This document shows positions 1 to 11,099 of a stretch of DNA of 64,000 bases, piece after piece (within the stretch, counting starts at the first letter, position 1; every line of letters starts with the position of its first letter). A program made the translations under genes and the position numbers. This DNA is from Odontesthes bonariensis. Taxonomy: Eukaryota > Chordata > Actinopteri > Atheriniformes > Atherinopsidae. The DNA lies in contig NC_134528.1 in the NCBI RefSeq assembly GCF_027942865.1, positions 10,995,086-11,059,085 on the forward strand, in the 5' to 3' direction. The notes under the pieces are model-generated. The model searched no databases. It saw only the letters and a list, made by a program, of their open reading frames with translations, and was not told the origin of the DNA.

Positions 1-160
1 CCACTGGCAGTTTGTTCCACTTGTTTTCAGCATAACAGCTAAATGCTGCTTCTCCATGTTTAGTCTGGACTCTGGACTGGACCAGCTGACCTGAGTCCTT
101 GGATCTAAGAGCTCTGCTGGCTTTATATTCTCTGAACAGATCACACTGAACAGCTCGTAG
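1..160 (-). mobile_element. LINE 3' fragment (end of reverse-transcriptase ORF, L2/CR1-like)
   Basis: Read on the minus strand, bases 1-70 encode a peptide with the pattern HGEAAFS...NKWNKLP, the extreme C-terminus of reverse transcriptases of L2/CR1-like non-LTR retrotransposons. The same stretch recurs nearly identically at 19651-19723. The element is cut by the window edge. Class is by motif; the exact family is uncertain. Confidence 0.6.
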
Positions 161-849
161 CTACACGCTGAGCGTATTTGTGCCATTATAAGTATATAAC
201 TCTGTACTTTGAGCTCTGTTCTCTCTGCAGATATCTGTGGAACTGGAGCCACATGTTTCTGATCTATGGTTACGAGTCTGAGTAAAAACAACACTGTACA
301 GTGTTGGTTTCCCTCTCTGTCCTTCACTCTTCCTGCCCTCCCACCCCCAGCCGGTCGAGCAGATGGCCGTCTTCCTGTGTGGTTCTGCTGCAAGTTTCTT
401 CCTGTTAAAACACGTTTTTTTTCCACCTCACTTTTGCAAAATGCTGCTTGAAGAGAGTTTGTGATGTGATCCACGGTATTTGTTTGCTTTATGCTCAGCA
501 CACTGTTAAATTAAGTTCTTTTGTTCCCTTTTGTTTCTTCTCTTGATTTTCTTTGGCTTTTGACACATACCTTCACTCTTTAGAGACGCTGTCAGCAGCT
601 CAGACTTGCAGAACTTCGACCATGTTTGTCTTTTACACGCTTTGAGGAAGACGAATGACTGTAAAAGTTCCACATTTTAAAAAAGAAATGGAAATTACTT
701 CTGGAGGCTTGTCAGTCGTCCAGAAAAGAACTCTGAACTACTTGTGCTAACTTTAAAACGTCCCAGCCTCTTGTTTAACACATTTAACGATGTTCTTCTG
801 GCTGTAATGTTTTATATTATTACAGTTTCAAGTCAGTTTTATTAATCCA
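161..849. other. No recognised gene or repeat
   Basis: AT-rich sequence with only short spurious reading frames. Nothing identifiable by eye. Confidence 0.5.
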
Positions 850-1740
850 ATCAAAATATATTCACACAGAGCCAATTAAAAAACAAACAAAAAAAAAAAC
901 AGTTGCTTGCTATGGAATCGACCTGATTGCATCAGAACTAAGGAACGACTGTGGAAAGAAAAACTTCCATCAGAACCAGGAAGGGCGGCCATCTGCCTCG
1001 ACCAGCTGGGGCTGAGAGGACAGGAAAGAGGGGACAAAGAGCACCGTAACACCAGGCCAGAGACACCTGCTGAGAGAGAGAAACACAAGTTAATGACAAC
1101 AATGATGTCATATGTACATGGAGAGGAAAGAGAGCAGAGGGAGGAGAGGTGCATCATGGGAGCTCCCCCAGCAGACTGGGCCTATAGCAGCTTAACGATG
1201 GGATGTTTCAGGGTCACCTGAGCCATCCCTAACTATGAGCTTTCTGAAAAAGGAAAGTTTTAAGTCTGATCTTAAAGGTAGAGAGGGAGTCTGCTTCCTG
1301 AAGCCAAACTGGCAGCTGGTTCCACAGAGAGGGGCCTGATAACTGAGGGCTCTGCCTCCCAAACTGGCAGCTGGTCCCACAGAGAGGGGCCTGATAACTG
1401 AAGGCTCTGCCTCCCAAACTGGCAGCTGGTCCCACAGAGAGGGGCCTGATAACTGAAGGCTCCGCCTCCCAAACTGGCAGCTGGTTTCACAGAGAGGGGC
1501 CTGATAACTGAAGGCTCCGCCTCCCAAACTGGCAGCTGGTTCCACAGAGAGGGGCCTGATAACTGAAGGCTCTGCCTCCCAAACTGGCAGCTGGTTCCAC
1601 AGAGAGGGGCCTGATAACTGAAGGCTCTGCCTCCCAAACTGGCAGCTGGTTCCACAGAGAGGGGCCTGATAACTGAAGGCTCTGCCTCCCAAACTGGCAG
1701 CTGGTTCCACAGAGAGGGGCCTGATAACTGAAGGCTCTGC
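850..1740 (-). mobile_element. LINE 3' end (L2/CR1-like), antisense, with internal minisatellite
   Basis: On the minus strand, just downstream of the minisatellite, the reading TFKIRLKTFLF is the common C-terminal motif of fish L2/CR1-like reverse transcriptases. It is followed by a 3' UTR-like stretch (about 1240 down to 850) of a type frequent in teleost genomes. The segment coding WNQLPVW has been amplified into the 55-bp array annotated separately. The 172- and 205-residue open frames on this strand are products of the repeat, not host proteins. Confidence 0.6.
1306..1740. repeat. 55-bp minisatellite, eight copies
   Basis: The unit starts aaactggcagctgg and recurs at 1306, 1361, 1416, 1471, 1526, 1581, 1636 and 1691, exactly 55 bp apart, with only single-base differences (ttccac/tcccac, tctgcc/tccgcc). 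Since 55 is 1 modulo 3, a stop-free unit reads through all three frames in turn, giving a 55-residue periodicity on the minus strand. It arose from the C-terminal codons of a LINE reverse transcriptase. Confidence 0.95.
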
Positions 1741-2307
1741 TCTACAGTTAATTTTATCATGTCTTTTCTCTTTAATGTTTGTTTACTTCTGCAAAAAACA
1801 GAACTCGGCTTTCTCAGGAGAACTGATAATTTAGTCCATATTCTGTGACTTTTAGCCATTCGTCTTGACATCGTACCAGTTATTTTCACTTAAAATTTTG
1901 CATTAAAAGAGATTGTAGGCGTTTATTTGCTGGGTTTTTTAACTCTGGTCTGACTTCCACCAATGCGTGACCTCATGATGCATTCAAGTACACCTTGTAA
2001 ACAGGATACTCCACAGTGAATGTGCTGCTTTGGTAGATCTACACACTTGCAAACTTCAGGTTTCTGCAGCAGGTCTCAAACTACCTCTGTCATCCTCTTT
2101 GAAGCCAGTTTACGTTACTTAGGATTCTTATTTTTCCCATTTCAATTCTCAGCGCGACTTTAATTTGCTAGTGATTTTCATGTATTTTTCTTTTTTGGGT
2201 GTGTTTTTAGGCTGCGTAACGACACGCTTCACATCATATAACCTTCTTAGCATCTTTTAACCATCAACCATCTGCCAGGCTAACCCTCACATGTCAGATG
2301 CCTGCAT
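1741..2307. other. No recognised gene or repeat
   Basis: Non-coding sequence between the minisatellite and the TTAA-flanked element. Nothing identifiable. Confidence 0.4.
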
Positions 2308-2311
2308 TTAA

Positions 2312-2857
2312 CCCATAAGAACCCACCATGACACAGGTGTCACACGCCCTTTAAATGTTCTGGAAAATTCCATAAAAACTTTATCCTTGATTTCAATTCA
2401 TGAATTGCCAGAGTGACCCATACTTAACATCCTGGTGGGTCATGTGACAGGTTATATGTTATTTAGTCTTCCCATAATAACATTTCCAAGATGTCTGTGT
2501 GCCAAGTTACCACTACGGGCAGAGCTAGCTAAATTTAAATTGTTTGTTTTTGGTTGCTAAAGGAAAGATTCAAACCTTTTAACACTTATTGACACATCTT
2601 TGACACTAGGGAGTGTTATTTTGAGAAAAATGTCAGAAATGTGTTCTATATAGTCTGTTTACTCTGTTTTATGTCCCCCATACCTTTCCTTGATGGAGAA
2701 ATTATCCAGGTTCTTAACGCCCAATGTGACATATATCTCACATTACAGATCTCTGACAGTGGGGGGATGGTATTTTGAAAGAAATGTGGTCTATTTAGTC
2801 TGTGTTATGACGCCCTTAATTTTCATTTCAGTAGAAATGGGTCTGGGTTCTTATGGG
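2312..2857. mobile_element. TTAA-flanked non-autonomous DNA transposon (piggyBac-like MITE)
   Basis: The left end after TTAA (2308-2311) reads CCCATAAGAACCCA. The right end reads the reverse complement TGGGTTCTTATGGG before a second TTAA (2858-2861). A perfect 14-bp inverted repeat starting CCC, with a TTAA target duplication, is the piggyBac pattern. There is no transposase. The interior holds two diverged copies of a segment around tattttgagaaaaatgt / tattttgaaagaaatgt. Kolobok-type elements also use TTAA, so the superfamily is an inference. Confidence 0.7.
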
Positions 2858-2861
2858 TTAA

Positions 2862-4490
2862 GAGAGGTCTCCACGGTTTTTCAGTTATGGACTAAATGGA
2901 TCGACCGCTGAGATGGAGGCAAGTGCTTTTTTTAATGCTTCATATAACCAGGAAATAAAAACTTTGAAGATTTAAAATATCTTTTCCAAGAAAATGCATA
3001 CACTGAACACAAAATAATGTATATGTAATGTAATAAAAGGGAACTTTGAGAAAAAAAGTCAGAATATATTCTTTATACATAAAAAATACCACTTAAGAAC
3101 AGAAAAGTTGTTTTTTTAAGATATGTCTCCTTTAAGTGGGTTTCACAAACCTTTGTTGAAGAAAGAACACTTTCATTTCTAACTGCTTTGATAAATATTT
3201 GTAGTTTTGCTGGTTTATTCTACTAGAAACGATTGATTTGACAGCTCAGAGGTGAAATTATGAATGGAGAGGTTTAAAGTCTTGATGTGATCTTGAGCAG
3301 GATTCTTCTGTGAATCTTTCCCCGACTGGCAGCATGTGGCAGAGGCAGGATTATTCACAAAGATGCACACGTCCGGTTTATTTTACTTTCCATTGACAAA
3401 ACATTCCCAAACTATCTGAACTGAAATCCTAACCCTAAACTTTACCAGAGCCATTAAAGCCATGAAACTGCTGCCCCCACGTTCACAGGAAGTCGACATA
3501 AGTTGGTGTGCGACCAGATTTTTGTCCCCATCATGTAAGAAAAAACAAGTCCATGAATATTTACTCTTACTGACACTTTAATTAAATCTTCAATAATTCT
3601 CTCCCACATTTTTTGGAACATTTTTATTAAATTTACTTTCTCAAAATCCACCTTTGAGCAAACACAAGAAAGTAAAACCATTTCAAACTCATTAAGCTTA
3701 ATTATTGTAACATATATAAAATTATATTAATATTTTTTCCTAAATGTCTATTCAGTAACATGCACGTCCGTTTCTCCTTCCACAAATACACAACCACAAA
3801 TATAAAAAAATGACATGTACAGTGTGTCGTATCTATTATCCTAAAATAATTCAAATGCTTTATACACAGTATGTAGTTTCAAGTCTGTTCAACTTAAAAT
3901 GGCACAAAAAAATCCTAAAATGAGCGCTTCCTAATACAAACAAAGATAGATACAAGATTAATAGTCTTATTCTAATACTACTTTTTATGTCGATTCATGC
4001 AGAACTTCTGCATCTGTGCCACCCAGCTAACACGTTTTCATTCCTTCTTTCTGAAGCCCGACTGAAACCGGGAAACATGCGCACACACCGAGGGTAACTC
4101 CAGCTGATGCACGTCCCGTGTTCTGTTTAGTAGCTGCCACATATGAGCTGGATATTCTGAGATCGAGCTCTCAGTGACATGATAAGATAACCCCGCTCTT
4201 TGTTTATTGCCCCGTTTTCATTTCCATGACTCAGCTCTGTGGTTATTTCACGAGCGTAAAGTTTACAACCTGAAATACTGTTGCAACAAACTGCATCTGT
4301 TGGACAAAATGGGAGTTTTTAGAGGTTAGTCCCCCTAACCTGAACCCATAAAGAGATAAAAGGGGGGACGAATGCAGGGATTCATGCAACCGAAACCCGG
4401 TTATGACCCATGAATCCTGCCTGTATCGGGTAGTTTACAGTCGGAAAACATGTTTTAATGAATGTTAACTTTACTTTAAAGATATTTTAG
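2862..4490. other. No recognised gene or repeat
   Basis: Long AT-rich stretch with only short open frames and no family-specific motif. Nothing could be supported here. Confidence 0.4.
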
Positions 4491-4496
4491 TTTGTT

Positions 4497-4830
4497 GCAC
4501 GGTCTCCTCACAGCAGGAGGGTTCCAGGTTCAACTCCCAGCTGGGGCCTTTCTGTGTGAAGTTTGCATGTTCTCCCGTGTAAGCGTGGGTTCTCTCTGGG
4601 TGCTCCGGCTTCCTCCCGCCCCCCAAAAACATTCACCTTATGTTAATGGGTTAGGTGTGAACGCCCAGCCCCCTGGAAGCACAGTGTATTTATAAAAATC
4701 AGAGCCAGTGTATTTCTGGTGCTGGTTGCATCAGGAAGGGCATCCGGCGTACAATCAATGATGCGAGATCAACTCGCCATGGCGTCCCCTGATAAAGGGA
4801 GAGGCCGAAAGAGGAAGATTTACTTTGTTT
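4497..4830 (+). mobile_element. tRNA-derived SINE-like repeat
   Basis: The segment begins with a tRNA-like part including a B-box-like ggttcaactcc near 4521. It continues with gcatgttctcccgtg and gctccggcttcctccc, characteristic of a very common fish SINE body. It ends with a tail containing catcaggaagggcatccggc, a LINE/SINE 3' tail widespread in teleosts. The 67-residue frame inside is not a gene. Confidence 0.6.
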
Positions 4831-5003
4831 CTATCGGCTGAACCAGATAAAACCATTTTCAGTTTGAAACGAGTTGATTGTTTTCAACCTTTTTTATCAT
4901 TAGTTGGGTTTATTTTAACATATTTTAGCAGAAGCTTTGTTGTTCTACTAAAATCTACCTACAGGTGCAACTTGCTGGGTAACACGTTTAACCCCAAATC
5001 ATA

Positions 5004-5028
5004 AAAAAAAAAAAAAAAAAAAAAAAAG
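5004..5028. repeat. Poly(A) run
   Basis: About 26 uninterrupted adenines, preceded by aatcataaa. It could be the tail of a decayed retroposon, but no body is recognised next to it. Confidence 0.8.
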
Positions 5029-5479
5029 GTTGTTCTGAAATTTAATTTTAATTCACTGCAGACAGTAGGAACCCAAAAATATTTATATTTAATTTGTTGT
5101 TGACTGCAACAATGTTCCAAAAAAACAGTTGGGATTAGTTAAAAGGCTGTCTTCAAGAAGGAAGAGAGCAGACCTCACTTCTTAAGGAAGCTTTAAGGAG
5201 AGTTCAGCATCTGTTCACAGCATCTGTTTACAGCAGCAGCATCAGAGACTCAAAGAAACTGAATAAATATATAAATAACGCTGGCTCTGTGGCGGGGGGA
5301 CTGCTCTGGAGCTGACTGTTAAAAGAAGAGTGCTGCTTTAGTTAAGAAACATATTAGACAACACTGCCCACCTTCCACATAACTTCTTTAGTGGTGGAAA
5401 TGGTCTCTGTGTGCTTAAACAAAGACAAAAAGGGGCATCCAGACTGAGCAACATATGCTGCCTTCAGGGCCACATCTTT

Positions 5480-5605
5480 TCCAGGGACGTCCGTGCGTTT
5501 TTCAACAAGACAATGTAAGACTGAAGAAAGAGAGATTAAAGGTACTGGACTGGCCCACAGTCCTGAGCATCTCCAACAGGGAACGTGTGGAGAACTTTAA
5601 AACAA
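5480..5605 (+). pseudogene. Tc1/mariner transposase C-terminal fragment
   Basis: From 5485 the plus strand reads GRPCVFQQDN, then LKVLDWP and NRERVENFK. These match, in order, the second-aspartate block (FQQDN) and the tryptophan-proline block of Tc1-like DDE transposases. The following SPDLNPIEN block has decayed to SISNRERVEN. Only about 40 residues survive and the flanks show no inverted repeat. It lies downstream of ZNF A. Confidence 0.75.
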
Positions 5606-5850
5606 AAACTATAGCATGAACCCCATTCTGTTGCACATCAGGGTCTTAAATTCTATCGCTTGGTGTCTTCAGTGCCAGAACTTATAAAACTTTCTTAACT
5701 AAAATGTGTTGCAGACAGAACATGAACAAAAGTACGTCTATTATCATATTAAATAAGTTTGATGAGGAAAAAAAGAAGAAATATCTGGGGTTCATATTAT
5801 CTGCAATAGATAGATGTCAGAATATTTGGGATTTTTGGACCCTGAAACAT

Positions 5851-8800
5851 TCATGTGTGGATTTTCATGTGGCTCTTCAGATTTCCCTGTTGGGTAAATC
5901 TTACACCACACAGAGCACAGCAAAATGGCTTCTCTCCCGTGTGAACTACTGCATGTCTTTTAAGAGTGCACTGCTGCCGAAATGTTTTCCCACAGATCTC
6001 ACAAGCGAACGGCTTCTCCCCCGTGTGGACTCTGATGTGACTCTTCAGAACCCCCGGTTCTGTAAACCTTTCGCCACAGATCTCGCAGCCAAAGGGCCTC
6101 TCTCCCGTGTGGACTTTCGTGTGTCTCTTTAGATGCGTCTTGCAACTAAACGTCTTGCCACATTCATCGCAACCAAAGGGTTTCTCGCCAGTGTGAACTC
6201 TCATGTGTCTTTTTAAATTACACTGAAGTCTAAATCGTTTTCCACAAGCTTCACAAGCAAAAGGTTTCTCTCCAGTGTGGACTCGTATGTGTTCCTTAAA
6301 ATGGGTCTTATGGCTAAATTCTTTGCCGCAAACACCACAACCAAACGGCCTCTCTCCTGTGTGGACTCTCATGTGGGTGTTAAAATGCGTCTTCCGAGCA
6401 AATCTTTTCCCACAAACCCCACAGACGAATGGCTTCTCTCCAGTGTGGACTCTCACGTGTGCCTGCAGACTTCCCTGACGTCTAAATCTGTCACCACAAT
6501 AATCGCATATGAACGGTTTTTCCCCTGTGTGGACCCTCTTATGACTCTGCAGATTTCCCTGCTGGTTGAATCTTTTCCCACATTCATCGCAGCTAAATGG
6601 CTTCTCCCCTGTGTGGACTCTCTTGTGTGTGGTAAGATTGGTCCTCTGGTTAAACCTTTGCCCACAAACGTCACAAATGAATGTTTTCACTTCTGTGTCC
6701 AGTCTTGTGCGTGACTCTATGTTTTCCAGACCACTGAAGCACTTTGCACCAGCAACGCTGGTGGAGTGACATTTCATGTGTCTATGAAGGGACTGCTTGT
6801 AGAAATACTGTCGATCGCATTCGAAGCAGCTGTAAATTTTCTTTGTAGTGTCGCTTCCTTGATTACTATTTACACTTGATTCAGGTGCTCTGCTTTCCTT
6901 CCAACCATTATCAGGGTCTTTGATTTCAGGTCTGACATCTGACAGGGGTTCCTGCCATTCATCCTCATCACTGACTTCAGTCTCCGAAGAGTCGGAAGCC
7001 TTTTCTTTAGTGTAATGATCTGGGTTCCAGTCTGGTTCGTCTCCATCAGGTTCAGTTTTTATCCATCTAACTAAGCTGACGCTTGGAGGCTCCGTCTCTC
7101 TGTCATCTGCAGCTTGGCTTCGACGAAGCTGTGAGGACTGAGGTTTCTCTTCATCATCTTCACCCTTCACAATAACAACACTGAACGGGAACCTGCTGAT
7201 ATCAGTCTCCTGCTCATGAATCTCCTCCTCTTCCCGTCTGGTCCAGAGTTCCTCCTCTTCCTCCTTTATGTGGAGGGCTTCTGGGTCCTGCTGGTCCGAT
7301 TTGGAGCTCCAGTCATGGGGAATCTCTTCTTTAATCACCACCAGTTGCTTTACATCTGCAAGTAAAAACATTGAGTAATTATAATATAACTCAGAGATAC
7401 TCATTGCGCGGCTCCTCAAGCTCTAATTGGTGGCTCGCACTCGCATAGTAGCTTATAACAATATGGTAACAATAACAATATTTTTTTTCAAATAACACAG
7501 CAATTACTGCACAGTATTAAGTATTTTTTTAAGTTTGCGTTTTTGTAGTATTAAGTATTTTTATTAAGTATTAATTAAGGCTTAATGGTGTTTCCTAAAG
7601 GGAGAACTGTTAAACCTGGCAACGCAGCCCGCTTAAACCACCGTCACACTTGACCGCAGTGCACACTAGCTCCTTTAGCCAGCGCGAGATGCAGGCACAA
7701 TGGATCGTTTTAATTAAAAAAAGGGCAAAAACCAGCACAAAAACCATGCTCATCCTGAATGTCTCGCTATGATTACAACAACAAACTACAAATACAACAT
7801 GAAGAAAGTCGAGGACATGCATGCCAGCTTCCGCTCATCCCAGTATTAAGGTAAATGTGGTCTGAATTGAAAATGTATTGGCTGTGTTGTTTCTTCTTTT
7901 GTGGGATGTTTTATCTGTAGAAATGCATATTTACATAAGGGGACTTTAGTATGTTGTCGTAAAAGTGGCTCTTCCCTTGATTTTGCTCTGCCAATGTGGC
8001 TCTTGTGAAAAAAATAGTGAGTATCACTGATGTAACTTGAACTTGGACCAACTCACATCCACCCTGCTGGATGGATAAGGCCAGCTTCTGGTGGAAATGT
8101 TCTGCTGTCAGCTGCACTGAGGAGCATGCATCTTCCATCTGTTCCCAAATTACTTTGTTAGCTGAAGCTTTCTTGCTGAACGGTTACGTTCTGTAACTCA
8201 TCAACCTGCAGCTGTGTGGATAAGGTGTGTTTCCAACACAACACCGGTCCTCTCCTCACTCTCGGTGTGCTAACGTTACATTATCGGCATGTTTCTGATA
8301 AAGATGTAGGTCTCCAAATACAACTGTTTAATGAGGTCAATATATCCAAAATGTTTAAACGCAGTAATTAACGGTACACATGCATTACTACGAGTTACGC
8401 TGCGTACAGCTCCGGCTTGGTCCGTTACTGTTGATGAGAAAGCATTGTTTGCTAGCATCTGCTGCTAGCTTACAGCTACACTGCTAAAAATATTTCCCTC
8501 TTACAGTAAGAGCAAGATAATCTAATATATACAATTTGGCTTATAAAGTAACCCAATTAAAAATTATTTATAATTAATAATAAATGTGCTGTGATGTTAA
8601 CTCCATATTCTCTCTTCCACTTTATTATGTTTTCACCAATGTTACCATGGATGTTTCAAACAAAACATTGTCTGTGTTTGTGTAGGAGCGCTTCTGGGAT
8701 TCAGCATGACATTTATTTAAGATGCTCTTTGGATGGGGTAGCATAAACTTGACTGTAAAATGAACCCCTAAAAAACTCCAAGGGCTCATGTGTCCTTCAA

Positions 8801-10276
8801 CCCCATGTGTTAAAGTATTTTCCAAGCTGAATAAGTTGATAAAACACCACAGTGAGACCACACACCTATAAGTACCATCAAGCAAACAAAAGTCAAGGTA
8901 AATATTTAAAATAAAGGAATGTAAAAGATGCTTTGGGGACAAAACCCTGGTGATCCTAGATGATTTATTAACAATCTCAACCGTTTAAAAATATATAGAT
9001 TGGTAAGGGAAAGAAGAAGTAATCTGTAAAAGCCATGGAACTCAGTAAGAAAACATCCAACTTGTTTAGGTATTGAGGAGACAAACGCATGTAGTAACAT
9101 GTTCCAAATATGACCAAAAGAGGCAGCATTTAAAGGAGGACTAGATATCAGGGACTCTTTATATTTAATGAATCTGTCAGTTGACACAAACACACGAATT
9201 GTCTTTAGTTTATTAAACAAACGGGATAAATAAACAGGATTTAATCTCTGAGCCAAACTCCGAAGCAGAAGGTCGCAGTGATGCTCTGATACTCTGCCGT
9301 TTAAAAACCGTAGAAGAAGAAGAAGTTGTTGTTAGCATGAGCTCATAGGAGAAGCTACTTGTTGTGTTTGGCTTCTTTCTTTGAAACAAAGAAACATGTC
9401 AGATTTGACATGTTCTGCTTTTCGCTGCGTTAGCACCAAATCAGACACCATGAGCCTTCATGTCTTTCCCAGAGACGCTGGAGTACAAACACAAGTGGAT
9501 TCAGTTTATTCGGAGACATCGTGATGTCCCGTTAAAAAATACCAGAGAGGACACGGATCTGCAGTCTTCATTTTTCGGGTGGCTGCTTTGCAAGTTTGAC
9601 CTAAAAACAGTTTTGCAACTAAACTAATTATAAAGTCCGACGCCGAGCCAACCATTTATCCAGGAGAGACCGCAACTGTGAACGGGCCCAACAATAAACC
9701 AGTGAGTTTATTTTTTATCTGCTTCTTCTGTGCCCCGTTTACATTAACGCTTCCTGAACTCAGCCGAAGAGTCTGTCGGGACCCCTGGCGCAAAGCTAAC
9801 CCGGCTACCCGACTGCTGCTGGCCTATTTCTAAAATTTGATAGAGTTTTGGGTCAAATTTAACAATTTTTTTCTGTGAATTCCTGCTCCAACTGAAACGG
9901 CTTCAGCTTTTTGTTTCTGCCCCCTGCTGCTGCTGCCCACTAAGCGTTAATCACAAAGGAAGCACACATAAATGGCTATTTACTATAATCTTAATCATAT
10001 CAGGCATATTTACCACATTCATAGTGTGTATTTGCGACTTGATTCCGAAGCTCTGTTCTTACGTGATTAATTTTCCAGCCACCGCTACAACAAGCTAACA
10101 GTTAGCCGTTTCCTCCTGCAGGAAGACTCAATGTTAAATATGTGATTATTCTTACCTGCTGCTTGGTTTGTAACAGCATCCTTCGTCTGATGAACTCCGG
10201 GGCTTTTAGTCCCCAGCTTGTCTTTAAAAGTTAGACTTTCGGTGCAGTTTTGGTTCAGATCGTACACTTCGCTCAT
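5851..10276 (-). CDS. C2H2 zinc-finger protein A (11 fingers), two coding exons
   Basis: Predicted nuclear DNA-binding regulator. Coding exons are 10156-10276 (121 nt, donor CAG/GTAAG) and 5851-7355 (acceptor ttacttgcag); the phase-1 junction completes GAT (Asp41), giving 541 residues. Residues 41-210 are acidic with psi-K-x-E sites (VIKEE, HIKEE, WIKTE) and a GWKESRAPE motif just before the fingers. Finger 1 starts near residue 217 and is separated by a 27-residue linker from ten tandem fingers joined by TGEKPF/TGERPF, running to the stop. All 11 have C-x2-C-x12-H-x3-H spacing. There is no KRAB or SCAN domain. The frame stays open upstream of 7355, but that stretch is intron and hAT element, so the Met near 7419 is not the start. 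Closest relative in the window is gene D. DNA target unknown. Confidence 0.88.
7392..8029 (-). mobile_element. hAT-type non-autonomous transposon, copy 1
   Basis: Ends are cagagatactca (left) and the complement of cagtgatactca (right), flanked by 8-bp direct repeats atataact (7384-7391) and atgtaact (8030-8037), 7 of 8 matching. CAG-initial termini and an 8-bp duplication are the hAT signature. The inverted copy at 44874-45473 shares most of its length. No transposase is visible. It sits in intron 1 of gene A, with its near end only 36 bp from the exon 2 acceptor. Confidence 0.88.
8038..9240. other. Intronic sequence of ZNF A, no recognised feature
   Basis: Minus-strand frames of 105 and 116 residues (8625-9256) match no family I know and lack initiation or splice support. 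They may be decayed transposon sequence. Confidence 0.4.
9396..9620 (+). pseudogene. THAP-domain fragment, frameshifted
   Basis: From the ATG at 9396 the frame reads MSDLTCSAFRC, with the paired cysteines of a C2CH THAP finger, then SLHVFPRDA. A +1 shift near 9480 gives HKWIQFIRRHRDVP, containing the conserved tryptophan block. A second +1 shift gives ICSLHF at about 9557, the C-x2-H pair. The order and spacing fit a THAP domain, but two frameshifts make it a relic, perhaps of a THAP-bearing transposase. It lies antisense in intron 1 of gene A. Confidence 0.72.
10156..10276 (-). CDS. First coding exon of ZNF A
   Basis: Encodes 40 residues beginning MSEVYDLNQN plus one base. The same exon in gene D (MNEVDYLQQN) has the same length and phase, with shared LKDKL/LQDKL and GVHQ motifs, which supports it as coding. 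The region is a short polar, probably helical stretch of no known domain. The 2.8-kb intron to exon 2 holds a hAT copy and a THAP relic. Confidence 0.82.
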
Positions 10277-10425
10277 GGTGTCCGTGCAAGTTGTTTTCTT
10301 CTTTACAACAAACTGGAAGCTCGTCGGAGATGAACCAGGTCTGCGCAGAACCGATCACTGTCTAATGCAGCCGCTCATATTTCTGTCAGATTGGATCCAT
10401 GGATGCGTTATAGTAGCCAGATAGA
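10277..10425 (-). promoter_or_regulatory. Conserved upstream/5' UTR block of ZNF A
   Basis: This block aligns with 54872-55015 upstream of gene D: both contain caacaaactgga, cgatcac, aatgcagccgct and atccatggatg in the same order and spacing. Conservation outside the coding exon marks a duplicated 5' UTR and core promoter. The transcription start cannot be placed. Confidence 0.55.
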
Positions 10426-10663
10426 GACTCAAATCAAACCGTGTTATTGTTTTATAATGATTTAACGAATCTGATGTGGTTTTTTTGGACAGGCATTCAC
10501 AAGGACACCTTAAACCCTCCCCAAATTTTGCTTGGTGCAGTGATTTATTTTCCCTCCCGTGTTTTCTGGTTTATGTGTCGTAATAAGATGATGTATTATC
10601 ATATAAATGTATTTTAAAGCTAAAAAATAAGAGATATGTTGTGATGGATGGTTTTGTTCAGTC

Positions 10664-10965
10664 CCATATTAGATTAAATTAGATTAAACTTTATTGTCAA
10701 AGAGCAAGTACAGGTACAAACCAATGAAACGTTAGTATCCAACCAGAAGTGCAAAGGTGTGCTTTTATATATACTGAATAAATAATATGTACATGATATA
10801 CACAGACTAAATATATACACTATTTAAATAAGTAACTGAAGATTAATAAATTAAATAATTAAATATAAATAGTGCATAGACAGTGCAAACCAGAAGTTGT
10901 GCAAATGGCAGTGGATTGGGTGGATGGAGAAGAGTAGGTGGGTGGAGTAGGGTGGAGGGATGGGT
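10664..10965 (-). mobile_element. LINE 3' end, antisense
   Basis: The plus strand starts with repeated ttagattaa units and aaactttattgtcaaag. Reversed, this is a 3' tail ending in caataaagttt plus short tandem repeats, as in CR1/Rex-type LINEs. The body toward 10965 is non-coding. Family assignment is tentative. Confidence 0.5.
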
Positions 10966-11099
10966 TAGAGGTAAATCTTTTTACAACACTCTGGTTATCT
11001 TCTCCATGCAGTGTGTGTCCATGAGATCTGGGGCATGTACATCATCCACCATGAGTTTTCGCACCATCAGGAACTCATAGCATAAGGATAGCATGTTTG

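Noticed and set aside
1306-1740. CRISPR-like array
   Set aside because: Units are contiguous with no unique spacers, and the genome is eukaryotic.
1192-1889. 172- and 205-residue repeat proteins
   Set aside because: Both are translations of the 55-bp minisatellite and its LINE flank in different frames.
5851-7419. Single-exon model of ZNF A starting at Met 7419
   Set aside because: The frame enters the hAT element, while a good acceptor at 7355 joins in phase to an exon conserved in gene D.
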